Shown here: positions 45,365 to 54,100 of the stretch, in pieces | Position numbering within the stretch: position 1 is the first letter of the stretch | Layout of the letters: each line of letters opens with the position of its first letter | Assembly: GCF_900101685.1 (NCBI RefSeq) | Contig: NZ_FMZZ01000002.1 | Span: forward strand, 248,001-312,000 | Direction of reading: 5' to 3' | From: Actinokineospora iranica | GTDB taxonomy: Bacteria > Actinomycetota > Actinomycetes > Mycobacteriales > Pseudonocardiaceae | DNA: 64,000 bases | The notes under the pieces: model-generated | Told to the model about the DNA's origin: nothing | Database searches by the model: none | The model's input: the letters and a program-made list of their open reading frames with translations, nothing else | Program-made: the position numbers and the translations under genes

Positions 45365-47314
45365 TCAGGAGGTCGCCTTCGGCTTCACGTAGTCCTCGAA
45401 GTAACTTTTGGCCTCGTCCGTGCCCGTGTTGGAACCGTCGAACTTGACCATGAAGCCGATGAGCGGACGGTCGTCGACGCTGAAGGCGAGCAAGCCGATA
45501 CCGCCGATGTCGATCAGCCGGTACTCACCGCTCAGGCTTCCCCCGGTCCAGGTGGCCTTTTCCTGCTCCTTGACGGTGGAGGTCAGCGCTTCCATGAACT
45601 GCGGCACCTGGTCGGCCCCGCCGACCTGGTAGTAGATGACCGTCCAGTTGTCCTTGCTCGTGCAGGTGGAGGCCTGGATGCCGGGCAGAGTGGGCATCTG
45701 GCCGCTCCCGACGCTAGCCCCAGACTTGCACTTGCCCTCTTGGGCCACCACGCCCGCGATGTCGCGCATGCACTGCGTCATGCCCTGCTGGTCGGGGCTC
45801 TGTCCCTCGCAGTCGGCCGCGACTGCGGAGTTGCCCGAGGTGGCGATGATGACGCTGACGATGCCGATCACCAGCACGGCGACCACGGCGGTGGCGATGT
45901 ACCAGGACTTGTTCGAGTTGGACCGGGGCTGGGCGGCGGCGGGACCCTGGTTCGCGAACCGCGGCGGGCGCTGCTGCGCGGGCGTGGGCCCCGAGGGCGG
46001 ACCGGCGGGCACCGGGGCCGTTCGGGACGGCTGGCCCGGCATCGGCCGCTGGGGGCCGCTCGCGGGATACTGCTGCTGCACCGGGATCGCGCCGGACGGC
46101 GGGCCGGGGGGACCCTGCTGGGCGGGGAGCGCGCCGGACTGCGGGCCCTGCGGGGCGAAGCCGCCGGTGCGCGGCGGGACCATGGCGCGGGTGCGCTGGA
46201 CGGCGTCGATGGTGCTGCTCATGTCGCCCGTGCGCATCGTGATGCCCTCTTGCGGCACGTGGTGCGCGCCGAGGGCGACCGCGGTCTCGGGCTGGTCCAG
46301 GCTGGTCGGCACGACCCGCAGCTGTTCCGCGATCAGCGTCGCCACCAGCGGAATCCGGCTCGAACCACCGACCAGGTAGATGCCGACCAGGCGATCCGGG
46401 GTCATGCCGGTGGAGCGGATCGTCGCGGCCAGCAGCTCGACGCTGCGCAGCATCCCGGGGCGGATCAGCGCCTCCAGCTCGACCCGGGTGACCAACACGT
46501 CGTCGAACGGCTCCGGCAGGGGGACCTCGGTCTGCGGGTGCCGGGAGAGGGCTTCCTTGGACGCCTTCACGTCCTCGCGGAGCGCGCGCTGGGCGCGGCG
46601 GTCGCCGGTGGACTCCGGGCGCAGCAGCCGCTGCCAGCCCGCCGGGTCGCGGTGCGAGATCTGGCGGCCGACGTGCTCGAGCAGCGCCTGGTCGACGTCG
46701 AGGCCGCCGAGGTCGGGCAGGCCCGCCTCGGCCAGGACCACGAAGCCCTTCTGGGTGGCCCCGACGATCGCGACGTCGAAGGTGCCCGCGCCGAGGTCGT
46801 AGACGGCGAGCGCCTGGCCGGAGGCCAGGGTCTGCCCGGGGAAGGACGCGAAGTGCGCCGCGGCGGCGACCGGCTCGGGCACGAGCACCAGGTTCGAGCC
46901 CATGCCCGCCTGCCGGGCGGCCGAGAGCAGCACGTTGCGGCGGACCGGACCCCACTGGGCGGGGTGGGTGAGGCGCACCTCGTCCGGCTTCTTGTTGCCG
47001 AGCTGGCGCGAGGTCTCGTCGGCGACGCGGCGCAGCACGCCCGCGAGGGCGTCGGTGACCGGGACGACGGTGTCGCCGAGCAGCAGGGTGCCCTCGTCGA
47101 CGCGGCGCTTGGGGTTCGGCTCGAACCGGGCGGGGTCCAGGCGGGCGCGCCGCTCGGCGTCGCGGCCGACGACCAGGTTGCCGTCCTCGCCCGCGAACAC
47201 CGCGGACGGCATCATCGACGATCCGTCGACGTCCACCACCCGAGGCGGGCGGCCGTGCGCGGACAGCACGGCGACCGTGTTGGACGTGCCGAGATCGACC
47301 GACAGGACGTTCAC
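45365..47314 (-). CDS. Membrane-anchored Hsp70-like ATPase, copy 2
   Basis: A 649-residue paralogue of the next gene, nearly identical in the ATPase domain (VNVLSVDLGTSNTVAVL, LAVYDLGAGTFDVAIV, YLVGGSSRIPLVATLIAEQLRVV) but different beyond it: a longer Pro/Gln/Gly linker (PQSGALPAQQGPPGPP), a membrane helix (SWYIATAVVAVLVIGIVSVIIATSG, about 500-525) and an unrelated-looking ~120-residue extracytoplasmic domain with four cysteines (ADCEGQS, TQCMRD, GKCKSG, STCTSK). GTG 47314 has GGGGAG 8 bp upstream; the frame opens earlier without homology. Probably the first gene of a two-gene operon. Confidence 0.9.
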   Translation of the reverse strand: MNVLSVDLGTSNTVAVLSAHGRPPRVVDVDGSSMMPSAVFAGEDGNLVVGRDAERRARLDPARFEPNPKRRVDEGTLLLGDTVVPVTDALAGVLRRVADETSRQLGNKKPDEVRLTHPAQWGPVRRNVLLSAARQAGMGSNLVLVPEPVAAAAHFASFPGQTLASGQALAVYDLGAGTFDVAIVGATQKGFVVLAEAGLPDLGGLDVDQALLEHVGRQISHRDPAGWQRLLRPESTGDRRAQRALREDVKASKEALSRHPQTEVPLPEPFDDVLVTRVELEALIRPGMLRSVELLAATIRSTGMTPDRLVGIYLVGGSSRIPLVATLIAEQLRVVPTSLDQPETAVALGAHHVPQEGITMRTGDMSSTIDAVQRTRAMVPPRTGGFAPQGPQSGALPAQQGPPGPPSGAIPVQQQYPASGPQRPMPGQPSRTAPVPAGPPSGPTPAQQRPPRFANQGPAAAQPRSNSNKSWYIATAVVAVLVIGIVSVIIATSGNSAVAADCEGQSPDQQGMTQCMRDIAGVVAQEGKCKSGASVGSGQMPTLPGIQASTCTSKDNWTVIYYQVGGADQVPQFMEALTSTVKEQEKATWTGGSLSGEYRLIDIGGIGLLAFSVDDRPLIGFMVKFDGSNTGTDEAKSYFEDYVKPKATS

Positions 47315-47474
47315 TGCTCTCCCCTCATCCCCGACCCGGATCGCGCTTAACCCCCAGGTTGCTGTGGCAGATGTTCCCATGAGCGGCACGCGCGGTGGGC
47401 CCGGTCTCCCAGATCCGCGCATGGCCGAGGTCACCCCGCCGTGCCGATTTCGCGGGCGCCGCGCTCGCCGCAGC

Positions 47475-48446
47475 TCAGGGCAGCCGGATGAATCCCTCCC
47501 GGACAAGCCAGTCCCGCGCGACCTCGACCGGGTCGGCGCCGTAAACGTCCACTTGGGCGCTCAGCCGCTGCATGGTGCCGTTGTCTAACCGCTCGGCGAG
47601 CGGCGCGAGCACGTCGCGCACACCGGGGTGCGCGGCGAGGAAATCGGTGCGCACTACCGGAGCCGCGTTGTACTGCGGGAAAAACTTGCGGTCGTCCACC
47701 AGCACGGTGAGGTCGAGCGCGAGCGTGCGACCGTCCGTGGACGTGATCTCACCGAAGGTGCACGCCCCGTTCGCCAGCGCCTGGTAGATCGCTCCCGCGC
47801 CGAAGATCTTCATGTTGGCAGGCGCGGCCCGGAACCCGTACGCCTGCTGCACTCCCGGGAAACCGTCGTCACGGCTGACGAACTCGGTCTCCACACAGAA
47901 CACTCCCAGGGCCGGGTCCCGGGTGACGGCTTCGGCAAGCTGCGAGATCGTGGTGATGCCCAGTCGCTCGGCGACTTCCCGGCGCATCCCGAACGCATAG
48001 GTGTTGTTCAGCGGGGCGAAATCAAGCCACTCCAGGCCGTTGGCGCGGTCGAGTTCGCGGACGGCCTCGAATTGCAGGCGCTCGTCGGGAATCGGCTCGG
48101 TCTGGCCGAGGTAGCTGACCCAGGCCGTGCCGGTGTACTCCCACTGCACGTCGATGTCGCCGGTGAGCAGCGCTTGGCGGGCGCTGTTGGAGCCCTGGAT
48201 GTTGGTCAGGTCGACCACGTCCGCCCCCGCCGCCGCGAGGGCGAACTCGGTGATGTGCCCCAAGACGATCTGCTCGGTGAAGTCCTTGGAGCCCACCACG
48301 ATCCGCACACCGGCCAGGTCGGGCGGAGCCGGGAGCGATCCGGGCAGGACGTTCAGCGGCAGCGTGATGTTGCTGTCCAGCCCGCACCCCGCGAGCAGAC
48401 CGCACACCGCGGCCAGGGCGGCGAGCCGGGTTCGCAGGCCGTTCAT
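47475..48446 (-). CDS. Glycine betaine/choline-type ABC transporter substrate-binding lipoprotein
   Basis: A 323-residue OpuAC/ProX-like protein: signal peptide with lipobox LLAGC (Cys about 21), then IVVGSKDFTEQIVLGHITEFALAAAGADVVDLTNIQGS, ALLTGDIDVQWEYTGTAWVSYLG and LNNTYAFGMRREVAERLGI, typical of quaternary-amine binders (OpuCC/ProX branch). It is last in the operon; its ATG overlaps the permease stop by 4 bp. Likely role: osmoprotectant uptake. The exact ligand is unknown. Confidence 0.9.
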   Translation of the reverse strand: MNGLRTRLAALAAVCGLLAGCGLDSNITLPLNVLPGSLPAPPDLAGVRIVVGSKDFTEQIVLGHITEFALAAAGADVVDLTNIQGSNSARQALLTGDIDVQWEYTGTAWVSYLGQTEPIPDERLQFEAVRELDRANGLEWLDFAPLNNTYAFGMRREVAERLGITTISQLAEAVTRDPALGVFCVETEFVSRDDGFPGVQQAYGFRAAPANMKIFGAGAIYQALANGACTFGEITSTDGRTLALDLTVLVDDRKFFPQYNAAPVVRTDFLAAHPGVRDVLAPLAERLDNGTMQRLSAQVDVYGADPVEVARDWLVREGFIRLP

Positions 48447-49201
48447 CGCAGCCCCTTCGGTCCGAGGCTGCGTTCGGCGAGCGCGCCGAGCCAGTCGACC
48501 AGCAGGGCCAGGCCCACCGCGAGGACCGCGCCGGTGATCAGGACGGTGGACCGGTTGAGCTTGTAGCCGGTGTCGATCAGCAGGCCGAGCCCGCCGCCGT
48601 TGACGAACGCGGCCAGCGTGGCGGTCCCGACCGCGAGCACCAGCGATGTCCGCAGGCCCGCCAGGATGAGCGGCACGGCGAGCGGCAACTCGATCCGCCG
48701 CAGCACCGCTCCCGCCGACATCCCGATGCCCCGGCCCGCCTCGACGAGGGCCGGATCGACACCGCGGATACCGACGACGGTGTTGCGCAGCACGGGAAGC
48801 AGCGAGTACAGCGCGATCGGCAGCACCGCCGCCCACAGTCCTTCCCACTCCGTCCACAGGAAGAACAACACCAGAACGCCCACCGAGGGTGCGGCTTGCC
48901 CGACCGTGGCCACGCCGAGCACGATCGGCGCCGCCCACCGCGCCCACCGCCGCGTGACCGCGATGCCGAGCGGCACGGCCACCACGACCACGAGCGCGGT
49001 CACCACGACCGAGATCACCAGGTGGTCCCAGGTGTCGCGGACGATCTTCGGTGGCGCCAGGTTGACCTTCTCGATGGAGTCGAGATCGCGGGTGGCCGCC
49101 CACAGCAGCACGCCGCCGACGAGCAGCAGCACGGCGACCGGTTGCCCGACCAGGCGCAGCCGGTCCGCCCGGCTCGCCTTGGCCCGCACCGCGGCGGTCA
49201 C
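48443..49201 (-). CDS. Osmoprotectant ABC transporter permease
   Basis: A 252-residue BPD-type permease with about six membrane helices; VISVVVTALVVVVAVPLGIAV, GQAAPSVGVLVLFFLW and the ATPase-contact loop VEAGRGIGMSAGAVLRRIELPLAVPLILAGLRTS identify it. GTG 49201 overlaps the ATPase stop by 4 bp. It pairs with the second permease at 50,339-50,986 in a four-gene operon. Confidence 0.9.
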   Translation of the reverse strand: MTAAVRAKASRADRLRLVGQPVAVLLLVGGVLLWAATRDLDSIEKVNLAPPKIVRDTWDHLVISVVVTALVVVVAVPLGIAVTRRWARWAAPIVLGVATVGQAAPSVGVLVLFFLWTEWEGLWAAVLPIALYSLLPVLRNTVVGIRGVDPALVEAGRGIGMSAGAVLRRIELPLAVPLILAGLRTSLVLAVGTATLAAFVNGGGLGLLIDTGYKLNRSTVLITGAVLAVGLALLVDWLGALAERSLGPKGLR

Positions 49202-50346
49202 GACTCGACCTCCGCGTGCTCGTCCCGCAACCGAGCGATCACCGCGGTGACGGTCTCCAGGCCGATCGTGCCGAGGTATTCGCCGCGCGAACCGGTGACC
49301 ACCGCGTTTCCGCCCTCGGTCAGGATCGCCTCCAACGCGTCCTGCAAAGTGCTCTTCAGGGACACCGAGTCGCCTACCGGTTTGCCGACAGCGGCAAGAG
49401 ACGTGGCCGCGGCGAGATCGCGCGCGTGCACCCACCGCGACGGCCGGTTGCGCCGGTCGAGCACCAACGCCCACTGGGCGCCCCGACCCGTCATCCGAGT
49501 GCGAAGGTCGGCGACCGAATCGACCGCGCTCGCGGTGACCGCGCTGTCCCGATCGACCTCGACATCGCGCACCCGCAACAGGGTGAGCTGCTTGAGCGAG
49601 GCGCCCGCGCCGACGAAGCCCGCCACGGTGTCGTCCGCGGGATTGGCCAGGATCGCCTCGGGTGTGTCGTACTGCAACACCCGCGAGCGCGGCCCGAGCA
49701 CGGCGATCCGGTCGCCGAGTTTGACGGCCTCGTCGAAATCGTGGGTGACGAACACGATCGTCTTGCCCAGTTCGGACTGCAGGTTGAGCAACTCGTCCTG
49801 GAGGTTGCCCCGGGTGATCGGGTCGACCGCGCCGAAGGGCTCGTCCATCAGCAGCACCGGCGGGTCGGCTGCGAGGGCGCGCGCCACCCCGACCCGCTGC
49901 TGCTGCCCGCCGGAAAGACTGCGCGGAAAGCGGCCAGCGAAGTCGTCGTCGAGTCCGACGAGGTCCAGCATCTCCCGGACGCGGTCAGCGACGCGGCTCT
50001 TGTCCCAGCCGAGCAGGCCGGGCACGACGCCGATGTTCTGCGCGACGGTCAGGTGCGGGAACAAACCGGCTTGCTGGATCGCGTATCCGATGCGCCTGCG
50101 CAGCTTGTCCGGGTCCATCGAGAGCACGTCCTCGCCGCCCATGGTGATGGTCCCGGAAGTCGGCTCGATCAACCGGTTGATCATCTTCATGGTCGTCGTC
50201 TTGCCGCACCCGGACGGTCCGACGAAGACCGTGATCCGACCGGCCGGAAGGGTCATGCTGACGTCGTCCACCGCCGGGGCTTCCTGGCCCGGGTAGCGCT
50301 TGGTGACGTGGTCGAGCCGGATCTCGACTCCAGTGTGCTCAGTCAC
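49198..50346 (-). CDS. Osmoprotectant ABC transporter ATP-binding protein with CBS domains
   Basis: A 382-residue ATPase (OpuCA/ProV type): Walker A GPSGCGKTT, Q-loop YAIQQAGLFPHLT, signature LSGGQQQR, Walker B VLLMDEPFGAVDP, switch FVTHDFDEAVKL. The C-terminal ~130 residues form two CBS domains (TASAVDSVADLRTRMTG; AVTGSRGEYLGTIG-like), which sense ionic strength in related transporters. GTG 50346 overlaps the upstream permease stop by 8 bp and starts the conserved region. Confidence 0.92.
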   Translation of the reverse strand: MTEHTGVEIRLDHVTKRYPGQEAPAVDDVSMTLPAGRITVFVGPSGCGKTTTMKMINRLIEPTSGTITMGGEDVLSMDPDKLRRRIGYAIQQAGLFPHLTVAQNIGVVPGLLGWDKSRVADRVREMLDLVGLDDDFAGRFPRSLSGGQQQRVGVARALAADPPVLLMDEPFGAVDPITRGNLQDELLNLQSELGKTIVFVTHDFDEAVKLGDRIAVLGPRSRVLQYDTPEAILANPADDTVAGFVGAGASLKQLTLLRVRDVEVDRDSAVTASAVDSVADLRTRMTGRGAQWALVLDRRNRPSRWVHARDLAAATSLAAVGKPVGDSVSLKSTLQDALEAILTEGGNAVVTGSRGEYLGTIGLETVTAVIARLRDEHAEVES

Positions 50347-50986
50347 GGATTCCCCTTGAGACGGTGAGTCGGGCGACGAGGACATAGAGGCCGTCGACGA
50401 CGAGCGCGAGCACCACGATGCCGATCGTCCCCGCGAGCGCCTGGTTGGTCGCGTTGGCGCTGCCCGCGCGCGCCAAGCCGGAGAAGATCTCCGTGCCCAG
50501 GCCCGGTCCCTTCGCGTACGCCGCGATGGCCGCGATGCCCATCAGCAGCTGCGTGCTGACCCGGATGCCCGCCAGGATCGCGGGCCAGGCCAGCCGAAGC
50601 TCCACTCTGGTCAGCACGCGCAGCCGGTTCATCCCGATTCCCCGCGCCGCGTCGGTGATCGCGGGGTCGACCCCGGCGAGGCCGACGATCGTGTTGCGCA
50701 CGATCGGAAGCAGCGCGTAGAGCACCAGCGCGACCACAGTCGGCGGCACGCCCAGCCCGAGCACGGGAATCAGCAAGCCCAGCAGAGCGAACGACGGGAC
50801 GGTCAGGATGGCGCTGGTCAGCGCCGTCGCCAAGGCCGACCCGGTCGGGCTCCGATAGACCGCGACCCCCAGCGCCACACCCGCCACCGCGGCGATGGCC
50901 GTGCACTGGATCACCGCGCTCGCGTGCAGGGCCGCTTCGGGCAACAGCCGATCCCAGCGCTGCGCGATGAACTCCCACAGACTCAT
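50339..50986 (-). CDS. Osmoprotectant ABC transporter permease, first gene of the operon
   Basis: A 215-residue permease (MSLWEFIAQRWDRLLPEAALHASAVIQCT start; ALLPIVRNTIVGLAGVDPAITDAARGIGMNRLRVLTRVELRLAWPAILAG loop; C-terminal helix LAGTIGIVVLALVVDGLYVLVA), matching OpuCB/ProW-type proteins. ATG 50986 has GAGGGGAGG upstream; the slightly longer start 51004 is less likely. It is divergent from lhr across ~150 bp. Confidence 0.92.
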   Translation of the reverse strand: MSLWEFIAQRWDRLLPEAALHASAVIQCTAIAAVAGVALGVAVYRSPTGSALATALTSAILTVPSFALLGLLIPVLGLGVPPTVVALVLYALLPIVRNTIVGLAGVDPAITDAARGIGMNRLRVLTRVELRLAWPAILAGIRVSTQLLMGIAAIAAYAKGPGLGTEIFSGLARAGSANATNQALAGTIGIVVLALVVDGLYVLVARLTVSRGIRD

Positions 50987-51072
50987 CCGGCCGCCTCCCC
51001 TCACTCGTCATCGGCAACCTTTCGTAGTCAAACGGACACGGACGCCACTCGTCCACCCAAACCGCCGCCGCC

Positions 51073-51098
51073 TGTGGATAACTTTGGCCTGTGGACAA
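51073..51098 (-). promoter_or_regulatory. Two DnaA boxes upstream of lhr
   Basis: Reverse-strand TTATCCACA (51,073-51,081) and TTGTCCACA (51,090-51,098) are both perfect 9-mers in the same orientation, 17 bp apart, 40 bp before the lhr start and within the gap shared with the divergent transporter operon. TTGTCCACA is the preferred box in Streptomyces. Confidence 0.55.
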
Positions 51099-51137
51099 CT
51101 TCCGGCGAATGTCGGTGGAGTGGGTCACCATGGCTGC

Positions 51138-54100
51138 ATGTCCACCGACGTGCTCGACCTGTTCACCCCGGCTACCAGGCAATGGTTCGCCGGGGCGTTC
51201 GCCGAGCCCACCAGCGCCCAGGCAGGCGCGTGGCGGGCCGCGGCGGCGGGCGAGCACGCCCTCGTGGTCGCGCCGACCGGCTCGGGCAAGACGCTCGCGG
51301 CGTTCCTCTGGGCGCTTGACCGTCTGGCCAAAGAGGGCGTGCCAGCCGATCCGAAGCGGCGCTGCCGTGTGCTGTATGTCTCACCGCTCAAGGCGCTCGC
51401 GGTGGACGTCCAGCGCAACCTGCGGGCCCCGCTGGCAGGCATCCGGCAAGCCGCCCACCGGCTCGACCTGCCCGAGCCGAGCATCACGGTGGGCATGCGC
51501 ACCGGCGACACCCCGGCCGACGAGCGGCGCTCGTTCGCCCGGACACCGCCGGACGTCCTGGTCACCACCCCGGAGTCGTTGTTCCTGCTGCTGACTTCGG
51601 CGGCCCGCGAGTCGCTGCGCGGTGTCGAGACGGTGATCGTGGACGAAGTGCACGCGGTGGCGGCGGTGAAGCGCGGGTCGCACTTGGCGCTGTCGCTGGA
51701 GCGGTTGGACGCGGTGCTGGAGCGGCCTGCGCAACGTATCGGGCTCTCCGCGACCGTGCGGCCGGTGGCGGAGGTGAGCGCGTTCCTCGGCGGCGGGCGA
51801 CCGGTGACCCTGGTGCAGCCGAAGATCGGCAAGACGGTGGAGGTGCGCGTCGAGGTCCCGGTCGAGGACATGGCGAGCCTGACCGAGGCCCCGGCCGAGC
51901 CGATCGACCCGGATTCGCCGGAGGCGCCGCTGCGTCCGTCGATCTGGCCGATGGTGGAGCGGCGCGTGCTGGACCTGGTGCGCGAGCACCGGTCCACGAT
52001 CGTGTTCGCCAACTCGCGGCGGCTGGCCGAGCGGATGACCTCGCGGCTCAACGAGTTGGCGAGCGAGGAAGCGCAGGTCCTGGCGCGCTTTCCCGCCGAG
52101 GCGATCGGGCAGTCCGGGCTGGCCGCCGGGGCTGAGCCGGTGGTGGCGCGGGCGCACCACGGGTCCATGTCGCGCGAGCAGCGAACACTGGTCGAGGAAG
52201 ACCTGAAGTCCGGTCGGCTGCCGTGCGTGGTGGCCACTTCCTCGTTGGAATTGGGCATCGACATGGGCGCGGTCGACCTGGTGGTGCAGATCGAGGCCCC
52301 GCCGACGGTGGCCGCCGGGCTGCAGCGCGTCGGCCGGGCCGGGCACCAGGTCGGCGCGGTCTCACGCGGGGTGATGTTCCCGAAGTTCCGCGGCGACCTC
52401 GTCTCCTGCGCGGTGGTCGCCGAGCGGATGGCCCAGGGCGCGATCGAGGCGGTGCGGTATCCGCGCAACCCGCTGGACGTGTTGGCCCAGCACATCGTCG
52501 CGATGGTGGCGTTGGAACCGTGGACGGTCGAGGAGTTGGCGACGGTGGTGCGGCGGGCGGCCCCGTACGCGTCGCTGCCGGACTCCGCGCTGCACTCGGT
52601 GCTGGACATGCTCGCCGGGCGGTATCCGAGCGAGGAGTTCGGCGAACTGCGGCCGCGGATTACCTGGGATCGGGTAAGTGGCGAACTCCGCGGTCGGCCG
52701 GGAGCGCAGCGGCTGGCGGTCACGTCGGGCGGCACGATTCCCGACCGAGGACTGTTCACCGTGATGACACCACCCGACGAACGCGGGTCGGGGTCACGGG
52801 TCGGCGAGTTGGACGAGGAAATGGTCTACGAGTCGCGGGTGGGCGACACGTTCCTGCTCGGCACGTCGTCCTGGCGCGTGCAGGACATCACCCACGACCG
52901 GGTGATCGTCACGCCCGCGCCGGGCCAGCCCGCGCGGATGCCGTTCTGGAAGGGCGACGCGCCGGGGCGCCCGCTCGAACTCGGCCGGGCACTGGGCAGA
53001 TTCCTGCGCGAACTGTCCAGCGCGGACGCCGTGGCCGCGGGCGAGCGGACGGCGCGGGCCGGGTTGGACCAGTGGGCGAGCGACAATCTGCTGGCCTACC
53101 TGGCCGAGCAGCGCGAAGCGACCCGGCACGTGCCCGACGACCGCACGATCGTGGTGGAGCGGTTCCGCGACGAGTTGGGCGACTGGCGGCTGGTGGTGCA
53201 CTCGCCTTTCGGCGCGCAGGTGAACGCGCCGTGGGCGCTGGCGATCGGGGCCCGGCTGCGGGAGCGGCGCGGGGTCGACGCGCAGATCGCGCACTCCGAC
53301 GACGGGATCGTGGTCCGACTGCCGGACGCGGTCGACGACGCGGGGCAGGAAGTCGTGGCCGGAGTCGAGGACGTGCTGCTCGATCCGGACGAGGTGGAGC
53401 AGGTCATCGTCGCGGAGGTGGGCGGGTCGGCGCTGTTCGCGTCCCGCTTCCGCGAGTGCGCGGCGCGGTCGCTGCTGCTGCCCCGACGCGATCCCCGGCG
53501 GCGGACTCCGCTGTGGCAGCAGCGACAGCGGTCGGCGCAACTGCTGTCGGTGGCGGCGAAGTACGAGCGGTTCCCGGTTGTGCTGGAAGCGATGCGGGAG
53601 TGCCTGCAGGACGTCTACGACGTGGCGGGGCTGCGTGAGCTGATGTCGGACGTGCGGGCGCGGCGGGTGCGGATGGTCGAGGTGGAGACGCCGTCAGCGT
53701 CGCCGTTCGCGCGGAGCCTGCTGTTCGGCTACGTCGGGATGTTCCTTTACGGGGTGGACGTTCCGCTCGCTGAGCGGCGGGCGGCGGCGCTGTCGCTGGA
53801 CAGCGCGCTGCTGGCCGAACTGCTGGGGTCGGAAGCGATCCGCGAGTTGCTCGACACCGACGTGCTCGACGAGGTGGAGCGGTCGCTGCAACGGCTTGAT
53901 CCGCAGCGGCACGCCCGGCACGCCGAGGACGCCGCCGACCTGTTGCGCTTCCTGGGCGACCTGTCCGTCGAGGAAGCCGCGGCGCGTGGAGTCCGGCCGG
54001 AGTGGCTGGCGGAGTTGGAGTCCGCGCGGCGGGCGCTGCGGGTGCGGATTGCGGGCGACGAGCGGTACATCGCGATCGAAGACGCGGGGCGAGTGCGCGA

